Counted from the first letter of the stretch, positions 1 to 8,574 are shown. The stretch: 64,000 nt of DNA from Gallionella capsiferriformans ES-2 (GCF_000145255.1 NC_014394.1:496001-560000); one strand, 5' to 3'. Program-made: numbers and translations. The notes: a model not told the origin generated them from the sequence alone.

Positions 1-267
1 GCGATTTCGATTCCGGTCGGTCGCGGTCACGATGCGATGGGTCGTTATGCCAAGGGTTACGGCGTGAATCCATTCCAGATCATGGATGCGGTGTTCGAGG
101 CTGCAACGGGTGAGTTGGCGATGCACGAAACGCGCGTCAAGATCAGCAAGACTGGTCAGCGCGTACTGGTGGTCAAGGATGAGGGTGCTGCGGGTGCTCT
201 GCAAATGGGCAGAAAAATCGCCGCGCGTGTGTCCACCGATCAAGTTGATTTGTCGAAGGAGGTCTGA
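1..267 (+). CDS. actB: ACIII subunit ActB, molybdopterin-oxidoreductase-like part (C-terminal end only)
   Basis: The reading frame is open from base 1 and stops at 265-267, so this is the last 88 residues of a gene that begins outside the window. The visible part (PVGRGHDAMGRYAKGYGVNP, then a short beta-rich tail) looks like the C-terminal domain of the complex iron-sulfur molybdoenzyme family. Three bases separate it from the iron-sulfur subunit, and actC-D-E-F follow, which identifies it as the large peripheral subunit of alternative complex III. In known ACIII this subunit carries no molybdenum cofactor; that cannot be judged from the tail. In other lineages this part and the next gene are one fused ActB protein. 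Confidence 0.75.
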   Translation, partial: AISIPVGRGHDAMGRYAKGYGVNPFQIMDAVFEAATGELAMHETRVKISKTGQRVLVVKDEGAAGALQMGRKIAARVSTDQVDLSKEV

Positions 268-270
268 GTT

Positions 271-1125
271 ATGTCGGTCAGCAATTTATTAGAAAATTGG
301 GCGCAAGTCAGGCACGAGCATCCCAATAATGACAAGCCGCATGATCCCTATAAATGGGCGATGGCGATTGATCTGGATGCCTGTACCGGTTGCAACGCAT
401 GTAGCGTTGCGTGCTATGCAGAAAACAATCTGCCGGTAGTTGGGCGTGAAAAATTCCAGCATGGTCAGCAAATGCACTGGTTGCGTGTTGAGCGCTACTG
501 GGATGAAGACGGCCGTGAGTTCCCTGATCAGGGTTTTCAGTTCCTGCCGATGATGTGTCAGCAGTGCGAAGCGGCACCGTGCGAAACGGTATGCCCTGTT
601 GCTGCGACTAACCATACTGCAGACGGCTTGAATTCACAGATTTATAACCGTTGTATCGGTTCGCGCTACTGTTCGGCTAACTGCCCGTTCAAGGTGCGTT
701 ATTTCAACTGGTACGATTATCCAACCACCGACAATGTCTGGCCTGCTGAGATGCAGCAGCAGCTCAACCCGGACGTATCGGTTCGCGGTAAGGGCGTGAT
801 GGAAAAATGTACGTTCTGCGTGCAGCGTCTGTCAGCGGCTAAGGTCAAGGCTAAGGGCGAAGGCCGTATCGTGGCGGAAGGTGAAGTGCAGACGGCTTGT
901 CAGCAAGCTTGTCCGACCAGCGCGATTTCCTTTGGCAATATTGTTAATCCTGAATCGCGTGTGCACAAGCAGTGGGCAGCACAGCAGGTTGAGCTGGCTA
1001 AGGATAAGCAGGATAAGAACGAGGGGGAAGCACCGTCCGAATTGCGTGGTTATCGCATTTTGGAAGAGCTGCGCGCTTACCCTTCTGTGATGTATCTGGA
1101 ACGTGTGCGCGAAAGCGCTGTTTAG
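271..1125 (+). CDS. actB: ACIII iron-sulfur subunit (ferredoxin-like part of ActB)
   Basis: 284-residue cytoplasmic-type iron-sulfur protein of the NrfC/DmsB family without an obvious export signal. Cysteine groups are visible at residues 38/41/44/48, 96/99/104/108, 128/134/138 and 180/183/210/214. The third group has only three cysteines because a serine replaces one (CIGSRYC), which fits three [4Fe-4S] clusters plus one [3Fe-4S] cluster, as known for ACIII. It would pass electrons from quinol, oxidised at the membrane subunits, towards cytochrome ActE. In typical ActB this domain is fused to the molybdoprotein-like domain; here an intervening stop and a fresh ATG make it a separate polypeptide. 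Confidence 0.85.
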   Translation: MSVSNLLENWAQVRHEHPNNDKPHDPYKWAMAIDLDACTGCNACSVACYAENNLPVVGREKFQHGQQMHWLRVERYWDEDGREFPDQGFQFLPMMCQQCEAAPCETVCPVAATNHTADGLNSQIYNRCIGSRYCSANCPFKVRYFNWYDYPTTDNVWPAEMQQQLNPDVSVRGKGVMEKCTFCVQRLSAAKVKAKGEGRIVAEGEVQTACQQACPTSAISFGNIVNPESRVHKQWAAQQVELAKDKQDKNEGEAPSELRGYRILEELRAYPSVMYLERVRESAV

Positions 1126-1162
1126 TCGGCTTAAGCTAACAGAATTACTTTAAGGAAAGACA

Positions 1163-2527
1163 ATGAGAGATATCCGCGAAGACATTGCTTGGGCGAAGAT
1201 TAACCAGGACGTGATGAAAAGTTTGGAAAACCCGCGAAAAATGTACTGGGTGATCCTGTTTTTGGCGTTAATGGCGTTTGGTTTCGGTGTGGGCTGTGAA
1301 ATTTATCAGTATCAGACCGGTATGGGCGTGGCTAACCTGAATAATCCGCAAGTGTGGGGGCTGTACATCGCTACCTTCATTTTCTGGATCGGTATGAGTC
1401 ACTCCGGTACGTTACTGTCCGCCATTTTGCATCTGATGCACGCTGACTGGCGTAAGCCGATTTATCGTTTCGCTGAAGCGATGACGACGTTTTCCTTGAT
1501 GACAGCGGGTCTGTTCGTTATGGTTCACATCGGCCGTTTATGGATGTTTTACTATGCACTGCCGTATCCTAATGATCGTGGTATCTGGCCTAACTTCCAG
1601 TCGCCTCTGTTGTGGGATGCGATGGCAATCTTTACCTACTTGAGCTCATCCGTATTGTTCCTGTTCGTCGGGATGATTCCGGATCTGGCGATTGCACGCG
1701 ACAATATGCAACCGGGCTGGCGTCAGAAGTTGTACACGTTGCTCGCGCTGGGTTGGGAAGGTACAGATCGTCAATGGCGCAATTTCCGCGTTACTTATCT
1801 GACGATCGCCTGTTTCCTGATTCCACTGGCAGTATCGGTGCACTCGATCGTGGCGTCTGACTTTGCGATGTCGCAACAGCCGGGCTGGCATGTAACGTCC
1901 TTCCCGCCGTACTTTGTGGCAGGGGCGCTGTACTCAGGTTGTGCTGCGATCATCACGCTGTTCATCATCCTGCGCTACGTATTCAAGTTTGAAGAGTACA
2001 TGACCAAGCCTATCCTGAAGAAGATTGTGCGTCTGACTTTTGCGATTGCAATGGTGTGGACCTATCTGAATGCAGTTGAATTTGCGTCCGTTTGGTACAG
2101 CCACGATGGCGTATCGAAAGACGTGCTGATTCAGAAAATGACCGGTAACTACGCACCATTCTGGTGGGGTATGATTTTCTGCGGTTCGGTTGTACCTTTG
2201 GTGTTCGCATTCAAGCGCTTCCAGACCAATATTCCAGTTTTGTTTGCAACATCCTTGCTGCTGAATCTGGGGATGTGGCTGGAACGCTGGATGATCGTCG
2301 CGCCTACGTTCTCTCATGGTTACTATCCATGGACTTGGGATCACGAGCAATGGCCTTCGATGGTTCAATGGGGTATGGTATTTGGTAGCTTTGGCTGGTT
2401 TACTTTGCTGTTCCTCTTGTTCTGCAAGGTGTTCCCGTCCGTATCCATGTATGAAGTGAAAGAAATGGTTTACCACCGTACTCTGCATCTGAAAAAGAGT
2501 GAAAATGCTGAACAGGGAGCACACTAA
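1163..2527 (+). CDS. actC: ACIII membrane subunit ActC (NrfD/PsrC family)
   Basis: 454-residue polytopic membrane protein of the NrfD/polysulfide reductase C family, the quinol-binding membrane anchor of alternative complex III. Many hydrophobic helices are visible, starting with one at about residues 28-47, and polar residues typical of the family lie in the helices (for example the GMSHSGTLLSAILH segment near residue 80). A ribosome site (AAGGAAAG) precedes the ATG. It sits between the iron-sulfur subunit and actD, which starts two bases after its stop, so the genes are surely co-transcribed. Length and order match ActC; the paralogous ActF is encoded three genes later. Confidence 0.88.
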   Translation: MRDIREDIAWAKINQDVMKSLENPRKMYWVILFLALMAFGFGVGCEIYQYQTGMGVANLNNPQVWGLYIATFIFWIGMSHSGTLLSAILHLMHADWRKPIYRFAEAMTTFSLMTAGLFVMVHIGRLWMFYYALPYPNDRGIWPNFQSPLLWDAMAIFTYLSSSVLFLFVGMIPDLAIARDNMQPGWRQKLYTLLALGWEGTDRQWRNFRVTYLTIACFLIPLAVSVHSIVASDFAMSQQPGWHVTSFPPYFVAGALYSGCAAIITLFIILRYVFKFEEYMTKPILKKIVRLTFAIAMVWTYLNAVEFASVWYSHDGVSKDVLIQKMTGNYAPFWWGMIFCGSVVPLVFAFKRFQTNIPVLFATSLLLNLGMWLERWMIVAPTFSHGYYPWTWDHEQWPSMVQWGMVFGSFGWFTLLFLLFCKVFPSVSMYEVKEMVYHRTLHLKKSENAEQGAH

Positions 2528-2529
2528 TC

Positions 2530-3060
2530 ATGAGTAAACGTCATTTACTTGCCTTGTATGGCAACTTTGAAGAGGCCGAAGCGGTCGTTCAGGAATTGCG
2601 CAATGCGACGATCAAGGGCTTTGATGTCAATGATGACATGATCGTGAAGTCACCGATTGAGCACCCGGAAGTGGAGCGTTTTCTGGGTGATAAGCCGGTG
2701 TATGTGCAATGGTTCACGCTGATCGGTGCATTGCTGGGCGGGATTTTTGGTTTTTTCCTGATCTCAGGGGCGCAGGCCAATTTCTATATGCAATTGAAGG
2801 GCGGCAAGCCGATCGTGCCGTTCCCGCCTAACTTCGTATTGACTTACGAGATGTTCATTCTGGGCGGTGTATTTATCACGATTCTTGGCTTTTTGATTTG
2901 TGCCGGTTTGCCAGCAAAACGCTCTCCGCTGTACAGCACCAAAGTCTCAGTCGATAACATCGCGATTCTGGTAGAGGCGGATGAATCTGCGATCAGCGAG
3001 CTGAAGGCAATTTTCACCAAGCACAAGGCATTGGAAATTCAGGAAGAGGCAGGGAAATGA
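2530..3060 (+). CDS. actD: ACIII subunit ActD (DUF3341)
   Basis: 176-residue protein with a soluble N-terminal alpha/beta domain (about residues 1-55), two membrane helices (about 60-82 and 106-128) and a small C-terminal domain. This is the DUF3341/ActD layout of alternative complex III, whose role is structural and probably tied to the proton-conducting half of the complex. It begins two bases after actC and its TGA overlaps the ATG of actE (ATGA), indicating translational coupling. Confidence 0.85.
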   Translation: MSKRHLLALYGNFEEAEAVVQELRNATIKGFDVNDDMIVKSPIEHPEVERFLGDKPVYVQWFTLIGALLGGIFGFFLISGAQANFYMQLKGGKPIVPFPPNFVLTYEMFILGGVFITILGFLICAGLPAKRSPLYSTKVSVDNIAILVEADESAISELKAIFTKHKALEIQEEAGK

Positions 3061-3611
3061 AAAAATTATCCTTAGCAATTACATTGTTGTTGGCGCCAAC
3101 CTTCGCCCAGGCATGGCCTTGGTCGCAGGACATGGTAAATCAAGTCAGTATCAAACCTCAGGAAAGCGTCGATGCCGCTAATCCCGGTATGGCGCAGTTT
3201 CCTAAACGTTCGCAGCCGGTTGCAGGTACCACAGTGAATGTTAAAGATCTTGATGCGGCTAAGAAAATGGCAAATCCTATTGCAGCCGATGAAGCATCGG
3301 TTGCCAAGGGGCGTCGTTTGTATGAAATCTATTGCACGCCCTGTCATGGCAAGTCCGGTGCTGGTGATGGTCTGGTGGGTACCAAGTTGCCTTACAAGCC
3401 GTGGAATCTGACTTCATCTAACGATGTGCATCCATGGGATAGCAAAGACTATCCGGATGGGTATATTTTTGGTGTGATGTCTTTAGGGCTTGCCGTGATG
3501 CCAAGTTACGCGAATGACCTTACGGCGACCGAGCGCTGGCACGTAGTCAACTACATCCGTAAAGTGATGCAAAAAGGTCCTGCGGTTACAGCTGCGGCTC
3601 AGTCGAAATAG
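3057..3611 (+). CDS. actE: ACIII monohaem cytochrome c subunit ActE
   Basis: 184-residue cytochrome c. An N-terminal signal sequence (residues 1-19, cleavage after AQA) has no lipobox cysteine. One haem-binding motif, CTPCH, lies at residues 93-97, and a methionine in the LGLAVMPSYA segment is the likely distal ligand. In ACIII, ActE is a periplasmic monohaem cytochrome that delivers electrons to a soluble carrier or directly to a terminal oxidase. The start codon overlaps the actD stop. Known ActE proteins are often lipoproteins; the missing lipobox here means retention would depend on partner contacts or an uncleaved signal. Confidence 0.87.
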   Translation: MKKLSLAITLLLAPTFAQAWPWSQDMVNQVSIKPQESVDAANPGMAQFPKRSQPVAGTTVNVKDLDAAKKMANPIAADEASVAKGRRLYEIYCTPCHGKSGAGDGLVGTKLPYKPWNLTSSNDVHPWDSKDYPDGYIFGVMSLGLAVMPSYANDLTATERWHVVNYIRKVMQKGPAVTAAAQSK

Positions 3612-3622
3612 GAGGCTATAAA

Positions 3623-4636
3623 ATGTTGGCATATAGTAATTGGGCTGTTTTGACGGTATGTTTCGTGGTGGTGCTGTCGCTGGCATTGAGCGGCGTGGCA
3701 TTGTGTTCTGTATTGCACCTCGTCGGCGCACAGTGGCGCTTCAATGTCCGTCATTTGGCGGTGTCGTTGTACGCACTGTTTCCTTTGGCATTTGTATTGT
3801 TGGTCGTGCTACTGGTTGGCGGGTCTCACACCTTCCCTTGGTGGGATGTGCCTGTCGGTCATGAGGCGCACATGCCGGGTTGGTATCAGCCTCACTGGCT
3901 GATGTCTCGCGAAGTCGTCGGTATGATCTTTATGGCGGCTTTGTACTGGGTATTCATCCAGCGTCAGGCCGTCAGTGAAAACAGTCCGGAAGATGCTAAG
4001 CGTTTCCATACCGTCGCCACATGGATTCCGTTCTTCTTCGTGTTGTACAGCACGATGGTTGCGTGGGATTTTGAAATGACGCTGGTACCTCACTGGCACA
4101 GTGCGATTTACGGCTTGCAGCAGTTCATCAGCAATTTCGGTATGTTCCTCGCATTTATGACGGTTTGGATCTATTTCATGAACACCAAGGGTAAGCTGGT
4201 TACTCCTGTTCCTGACAAGATTTATAACTACATGGCACAGATGATGTTGTCGTTCACCTTGCTGTGGATTTACACCTTTGATGCGCAATACCTGACGATT
4301 TGGTATGGCAATCTCGCGGATGAAACGGATCGTGTTTTTGCAATGCAGGATGGTGATTACGCCTTCATCTGGTGGTCGATGATCGTGCTGAAATTTGTGG
4401 TTCCTTTCGTTACTTTTTGTTTCCCTGGCCCTCGTCACAATGTTACTGCTATCAATGCAGTGGCAATCTGTATTATCATCGGCACGCTTTTCGAACGTTA
4501 TGTTTGGATTGGTGGCGTAACTGGCACGGGTAACTACCCGATTGTAGCCAGTATCGTGATTGGTGGTACGGTTGCGTTGATCGGCTATTTCCTGGTTCGC
4601 AGCTATATGCAGTCCAGAAGTTTAATTAAGGGGTAA
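3623..4636 (+). CDS. actF: ACIII membrane subunit ActF
   Basis: 337-residue integral membrane protein resembling ActF, the second NrfD-like membrane subunit of alternative complex III. Hydrophobic helices run throughout, with conserved-looking tryptophan, histidine and acidic residues in the segments around PHWHSAIYG (about residue 155) and FDAQYLTIWYG (about residue 215). A strong ribosome site (AGGAGG, 3611-3616) sits seven bases before the ATG. It is the last act gene and is followed after seven bases by sspA, so sspA and sspB are probably on the same transcript. Confidence 0.85.
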   Translation: MLAYSNWAVLTVCFVVVLSLALSGVALCSVLHLVGAQWRFNVRHLAVSLYALFPLAFVLLVVLLVGGSHTFPWWDVPVGHEAHMPGWYQPHWLMSREVVGMIFMAALYWVFIQRQAVSENSPEDAKRFHTVATWIPFFFVLYSTMVAWDFEMTLVPHWHSAIYGLQQFISNFGMFLAFMTVWIYFMNTKGKLVTPVPDKIYNYMAQMMLSFTLLWIYTFDAQYLTIWYGNLADETDRVFAMQDGDYAFIWWSMIVLKFVVPFVTFCFPGPRHNVTAINAVAICIIIGTLFERYVWIGGVTGTGNYPIVASIVIGGTVALIGYFLVRSYMQSRSLIKG

Positions 4637-4646
4637 TTGAGTAATG

Positions 4647-5240
4647 ATGAGATTGTATTCGGGGACAGTTTGCCCCTACAGCCATCGATGCCGAATCGTT
4701 TTATTTGAAAAAGGTATGGATTTTGAAGTAATCGATGTTGACTTGATGGATAAGTCCGAAGATCTTGCAGCCATCAGTCCGGGCGGAAAAGTGCCCGTGC
4801 TGGTTGAGCGAGATCTGGTATTGACTGAAGCTAATATCATCAATGAATACATCGACGAGCGTTTTCCGCATCCGCAGTTGATGCCGGCTGACCCTGTCAT
4901 GCGAGGTCGTGCGCGATTGTTCCTGTTCCGTTTCGAGCAGGAACTGTACAGCAACGTCAATATCATCATGCAGGGCGGCAAGACCGCGGATAAAGCACGT
5001 GCCAGCATACGCGATAATCTGACTCAATTATCGCAAATCCTAACTAAGCAGAAGTACTTGCTGGGTAATGATTTTTCGATGTTGGATGTGTCTGTCGCGC
5101 CTTTGTTGTGGCGCCTTGATCATTATGGCATTGTGCTCGGCAAAGATGCAGCGCCGATGCTCAAATATGCTGAGCGTCTGTTTTCGCGTCAGGGCTTCAT
5201 CGATTCATTGACGCCTGCAGAAAGGGCGATGCGCAAGTGA
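4647..5240 (+). CDS. sspA: Stringent starvation protein A (glutathione S-transferase fold)
   Basis: 197-residue protein from the second of two adjacent ATGs (4644 and 4647). An N-terminal thioredoxin-like half (RLYSGTVCPYSHRCRIVLFEK) and a helical C-terminal half give the GST fold of SspA. SspA binds RNA polymerase and modulates transcription under starvation; it lacks ordinary GST activity in E. coli. Its last codons overlap sspB by four bases (GTGA). The position directly behind a respiratory quinol:cytochrome c oxidoreductase operon is the usual betaproteobacterial setting, although that operon is normally petABC. Confidence 0.9.
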   Translation: MRLYSGTVCPYSHRCRIVLFEKGMDFEVIDVDLMDKSEDLAAISPGGKVPVLVERDLVLTEANIINEYIDERFPHPQLMPADPVMRGRARLFLFRFEQELYSNVNIIMQGGKTADKARASIRDNLTQLSQILTKQKYLLGNDFSMLDVSVAPLLWRLDHYGIVLGKDAAPMLKYAERLFSRQGFIDSLTPAERAMRK

Positions 5241-5623
5241 GTGATTTGTCGACCCGTCCGTATTTGATACGCGCCATTCATGAGTGGTGTGTTGACAGCG
5301 GTTTGACACCTTATCTTGCTGTACGGGTCAATGGCAGGACCGAAGTACCGGTAGCTTATGTGAAGGATGGAGAAATTGTCCTGAACTTGAGCGCGGGTGC
5401 TGTGCGCAATATGGAACTGGGCAATGACTGGATTACTTGCAGCGGTCGTTTTGGCGGCAGTTCTTTTGATCTCATCGTGCCGGTGGATGCGGTAATTGGT
5501 ATTTTTGCCAAAGAGACGGGGCAGGGTCTGGTGTTTCAGGGGAGTGGTTCTGATTCGCCTCCCCCAGGAGAAGCGGAAATCAAATCGCTGCCGCGCAAAC
5601 CTCAGTTGTCTATTGTTAAGTAA
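5237..5623 (+). CDS. sspB: ClpXP protease specificity-enhancing factor SspB
   Basis: 128-residue adaptor protein that in E. coli tethers ssrA-tagged substrates to ClpX. The N-terminal substrate-binding domain is recognisable (TRPYLIRAIHEWCVDSG, then VRNMELGNDWITCSGRFGG). The C-terminal tail is a flexible linker ending in a basic/hydrophobic peptide (RKPQLSIVK) that matches the ClpX-docking tail. Translation starts at a GTG that overlaps the sspA stop. A strong bidirectional terminator follows immediately. Confidence 0.9.
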   Translation: MSDLSTRPYLIRAIHEWCVDSGLTPYLAVRVNGRTEVPVAYVKDGEIVLNLSAGAVRNMELGNDWITCSGRFGGSSFDLIVPVDAVIGIFAKETGQGLVFQGSGSDSPPPGEAEIKSLPRKPQLSIVK

Positions 5624-5624
5624 T

Positions 5625-5653
5625 AAAAAAACCGCACACTGTGCGGTTTTTTT
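5625..5653. terminator. Bidirectional rho-independent terminator between sspB and rpoH
   Basis: Stem CCGCAC (5632-5637) and GTGCGG (5641-5646) with an ACT loop, flanked by seven A on the left and seven T on the right, so it can terminate both the act-ssp transcript and the convergent rpoH transcript. Confidence 0.9.
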
Positions 5654-5673
5654 ATTACTTAACTTCCATCAAA

Positions 5674-6528
5674 TTAGTTAGCAGATAAGAAAGTGTGCAT
5701 TTTACTCATCGCCTTTTGTTCGATCTGACGGATGCGTTCCGCGGAGACTTTAAATTCAGCGGCGAGATCGTGCAGTGTGGCATTCTGATCTTCTGATAGC
5801 CAGCGGGCTTCAACGATGCGTCGACTGCGATCGTCGAGGCTTGCTAAGGCGCGTGCCAGCCCTTGGGTGCGCAGACTAAGTCCTTCTGATGACTCCAGAA
5901 TATTGGAAGGCTCGTGCTCTTCGCTGTCAGCCAGATATTGTATCGGCGCATAGGTATCGTCGTCATCGGAGCCTGCGGGGTCGAGTGCAACCTCATGACC
6001 TGCAAAACGGGCTTCCATCTCAATTACGTCGTGCTCGCTGACATTGAGTTGTTCGGCAATTTCACTGATCTGCTTAGGCTTGAGGGACTCCAGCCCTTGC
6101 TTCAAACTTCGCAGATTAAAAAATAGCTTGCGTTGCGCCTTGGTGGTAGCGATTTTAACCATCCGCCAGTTGCGAACTACGAATTCGTTGATCTCGGCGC
6201 GTATCCAGTGCAGCGCGAAGGAGACGAGGCGAACACCGAACTCAGGATCGTAATGCTTAACGGCCTTCATCAGGCCGATATTGCCTTCCTGTATCAAGTC
6301 AGCCTGAGGTAGGCCATATCCCGCGTAACCGCGCGCGACGCTGACCACCACTCTTAAGTGGGATAAGACCAGCTGACGGGCAGCATCCAGATCATTGTCG
6401 TTGCGAAAGCGGGTGGCGAGGTCGAATTCCTCTTCCTGGCTCAAGACTGCGTAACGTCTGACAAGGTGTATGTAACTGTCCAGACTGCCTAGGGCAGAGG
6501 GCATGGGTAAGCTGTTGGCAATATTCAT
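5674..6528 (-). CDS. rpoH: RNA polymerase heat-shock sigma factor RpoH (sigma-32)
   Basis: 284-residue sigma-70 family protein. The RpoH box QRKLFFNLR (about residues 133-141), diagnostic of sigma-32, is intact. Upstream of it lies region 2 (DLIQEGNIGLMKAVKHYDP and the WIRAEINEFVVRNWR segment), and a C-terminal region 4 helix-turn-helix (LHDLAAEFKVSAERIRQIEQKA) completes it. It directs transcription of chaperone and protease genes. A very strong ribosome site (AGGAGG) precedes the ATG at 6528. The gene converges on sspB and has its own 5' region of about 90 bases after the terminator of the preceding small gene. Confidence 0.95.
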   Translation of the reverse strand: MNIANSLPMPSALGSLDSYIHLVRRYAVLSQEEEFDLATRFRNDNDLDAARQLVLSHLRVVVSVARGYAGYGLPQADLIQEGNIGLMKAVKHYDPEFGVRLVSFALHWIRAEINEFVVRNWRMVKIATTKAQRKLFFNLRSLKQGLESLKPKQISEIAEQLNVSEHDVIEMEARFAGHEVALDPAGSDDDDTYAPIQYLADSEEHEPSNILESSEGLSLRTQGLARALASLDDRSRRIVEARWLSEDQNATLHDLAAEFKVSAERIRQIEQKAMSKMHTFLSAN

Positions 6529-6614
6529 AGGGATTTCCTCCTAGTTAACATTTGCAGCCTGTGAGCTTCTGAATGGGTAAAGGTTCACTCTGGGTATCGC
6601 ATTAGGTATTGCCG

Positions 6615-6655
6615 GATAAAACTTAGAACTTGCTAACTGCATCAGTCAGCAAGTT
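6615..6655 (-). terminator. Probable terminator of the small membrane protein gene
   Basis: Imperfect inverted repeat: AACTTGCT at 6627-6634 pairs with AGCAAGTT at 6648-6655, and inside it ACTG (6636-6639) pairs with CAGT (6643-6646) around a three-base loop. On the minus strand it is followed by a T-rich run (CTAAGTTTTAT). It separates the small upstream gene from rpoH. Confidence 0.6.
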
Positions 6656-6677
6656 GTGTAGAGCAGATTTAAGGTGC

Positions 6678-6863
6678 TTATTTCTCTTCAGATAATTCGC
6701 AATCTGAATTCATGATGTTGCCAGCGGCCCATCCTGCGATCGCGATACCGAAAATAACGCAAATCATACCCAGTTCCTTGCTCAGGAAAAAACCACCGAT
6801 CAACCACAGTGCAGCAGCGATCATGAACGGCAGTATCAGTACTTTGCACTTCGAATTTTCCAT
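6678..6863 (-). CDS. Small two-helix membrane protein of unknown function
   Basis: 61 residues from the ATG at 6863, chosen over an upstream ATG at 6938 because a clear ribosome site (AGGGAGAG) lies just before it. Two hydrophobic helices (about residues 7-27 and 29-51) are joined by a tight KELGM turn, and the C-terminus is acidic. The helices contain small-residue patterns (GIAIAGWAAG) suited to helix packing. I do not recognise a family. It lies between ftsX and rpoH on the same strand, with a probable terminator after it, so it is likely its own short transcript or the end of the ftsYEX transcript. Confidence 0.6.
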   Translation of the reverse strand: MENSKCKVLILPFMIAAALWLIGGFFLSKELGMICVIFGIAIAGWAAGNIMNSDCELSEEK

Positions 6864-6970
6864 TAAGCTCTCCCTGTTATTTGTTTTATTGCATATATGA
6901 TGCAGGAACTCGTCATTGTTCTGAAAATTTCCTGTCATGTCAACCTTATTCGCATGGCTGCCAACTGAAC

Positions 6971-7876
6971 CTAGCGAGATTCAATCAGCGACAGGTGTCT
7001 TGCCACAGACAGCCATGCCCCCAGCCAGCCCAAATAGAGTGAAAACAGCAGCAAAGAGGCGCTGTCAGCTGCCGAGAGCGGTTCGAGTGCGAAATTGCTG
7101 CCGTAGAGCAGGGATAAATTTGCCAGCGGTTGTTTTAGCAGGTGCAGGCTAGACAAGACAATCAGCCACGCAGCAATTCCGCCAAGTAAACCCTGTATGG
7201 CGCCAAAGTAGAGGAAGGGACGTCTGATAAAGGCATCGGTCGCGCCTATGAGTTTTGCAACCTGGATTTCATCGCGTTGCGTGACAATTTGCAGCCGTAT
7301 CGTATTGAAGGTGATTGCAATTAAACCTAAGCTTAGCAAGCTTGCGAGTACGAGTACTGCGATATGGGCGAATTCAAGGAAAGCCTCCAGTTTGTACGCC
7401 CAGGCTGAATCGAGCTGTGCGAGATCGACCCCCTGAATTTTTTGCAGCTCATTACGCAGTTCATCGAGCAGCTTTGCATTGCTGGAGCGGGGTGATACGA
7501 CAAAAGCGTCAGGCAGCGGGTTTTTATCCAGTCCTGCGATGACGTCAGTCAAGCCTGTCTCCTCGCCCAATGCATTGAGCGCATCGGTTTGGGAGATAAA
7601 CTCAACAGCCTTGATGTTCGGGTGATCGTTCAGCTGCCTGCGAATTTGCTCTTCACTGTAAGGTGTCGCGTCCATAGTCAAAAAAAGGCTGATCTGCGGT
7701 GAGCCTGACAGTTGGGCGACAAGTCCCTGTGCATTTTTCAAAAGCACATACATGCCAGTCGGCAGGCTCAGTGCGATACCGATTACAAGTATGTTGACGA
7801 TCCCCGCCAGTGGCGAAACAAACATGCGGCCAAAGGCGGTACGAATGACGCCCCGTTGTGTCGAAAGTGTGTTCAT
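6971..7876 (-). CDS. ftsX: Cell division protein FtsX
   Basis: 301-residue membrane protein with the FtsX layout: one helix near residues 22-44, a large periplasmic domain (about 45-170) and three helices in the C-terminal third. With FtsE it forms a divisome-associated ABC-type complex that activates periplasmic amidases during septation. Its start overlaps the ftsE stop by four bases. The ftsY-ftsE-ftsX order is the usual proteobacterial one. Confidence 0.93.
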   Translation of the reverse strand: MNTLSTQRGVIRTAFGRMFVSPLAGIVNILVIGIALSLPTGMYVLLKNAQGLVAQLSGSPQISLFLTMDATPYSEEQIRRQLNDHPNIKAVEFISQTDALNALGEETGLTDVIAGLDKNPLPDAFVVSPRSSNAKLLDELRNELQKIQGVDLAQLDSAWAYKLEAFLEFAHIAVLVLASLLSLGLIAITFNTIRLQIVTQRDEIQVAKLIGATDAFIRRPFLYFGAIQGLLGGIAAWLIVLSSLHLLKQPLANLSLLYGSNFALEPLSAADSASLLLFSLYLGWLGAWLSVARHLSLIESR

Positions 7877-8574
7877 GCGCTTACGCCTTGGGTCTCGTGC
7901 AGATCGGCAGCGTATCTCGAGTGGGGTTGGATCGCACCTTGCTTGAGTTCGATGATGCGCAGATTTGTTTCGCGCAGTAAGGCTGCATCGTGAGTCGAAA
8001 TTAATAAGGTGACGCCGACTTGATGAAAAGAATTGAAAATATTCATGATTTCTTCGGCATATTCTGCATCCAGATTACCGGTTGGTTCGTCGGCGAGCAA
8101 TATGCTGGGGCGATTGACGATGGCGCGCGCGATACAGAGACGCTGTTGCTCGCCGCCGGACAGCGCAATCGGGTTGGATTTTTCGCGATTGAGCAGGCCG
8201 ACCTTGTCGAGCGCAGCGCGGACACGTTTTGCGCTTTCTTTGTGCTCAAAACCGCAAATTTGCAGCGGGAGCAGCACATTGTCGAATACGTTGCGGTCAA
8301 AAAGCAGTTTGTGATCCTGAAAAATGAGTCCGAAGTTGCGGCGCAGGTAGGGTAGTGCATCGGATTTGAGCTTACTGACATTCTGGTTGTTGACCAGCAC
8401 CGTGCCGCTGTTGGGTCGTTCTATCGCTGCGATCAGCTTGAGCAGCGTGCTTTTACCGGCACCCGAATGTCCCGACAGATAAGCCATTTCGCCCTTGGCC
8501 AGTTCAAATGAAACATTTTTTAAGACATCAATGCCGCCGGGATAGCGCTTACTGACTTGGTCGAATGTAATCAT
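7873..8574 (-). CDS. ftsE: Cell division ATP-binding protein FtsE
   Basis: 233-residue ABC ATPase. Walker A (GHSGAGKST), Q-loop (GLIFQDHKLL), signature (ALSGGEQQR), Walker B (SILLADEPTG) and the switch histidine (LLISTHD) are all present. It is the cytoplasmic partner of FtsX. Translation is coupled to ftsY in front and ftsX behind by four-base overlaps. The C-terminal tail after the ABC core is slightly longer than in E. coli FtsE. Confidence 0.95.
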   Translation of the reverse strand: MITFDQVSKRYPGGIDVLKNVSFELAKGEMAYLSGHSGAGKSTLLKLIAAIERPNSGTVLVNNQNVSKLKSDALPYLRRNFGLIFQDHKLLFDRNVFDNVLLPLQICGFEHKESAKRVRAALDKVGLLNREKSNPIALSGGEQQRLCIARAIVNRPSILLADEPTGNLDAEYAEEIMNIFNSFHQVGVTLLISTHDAALLRETNLRIIELKQGAIQPHSRYAADLHETQGVSA

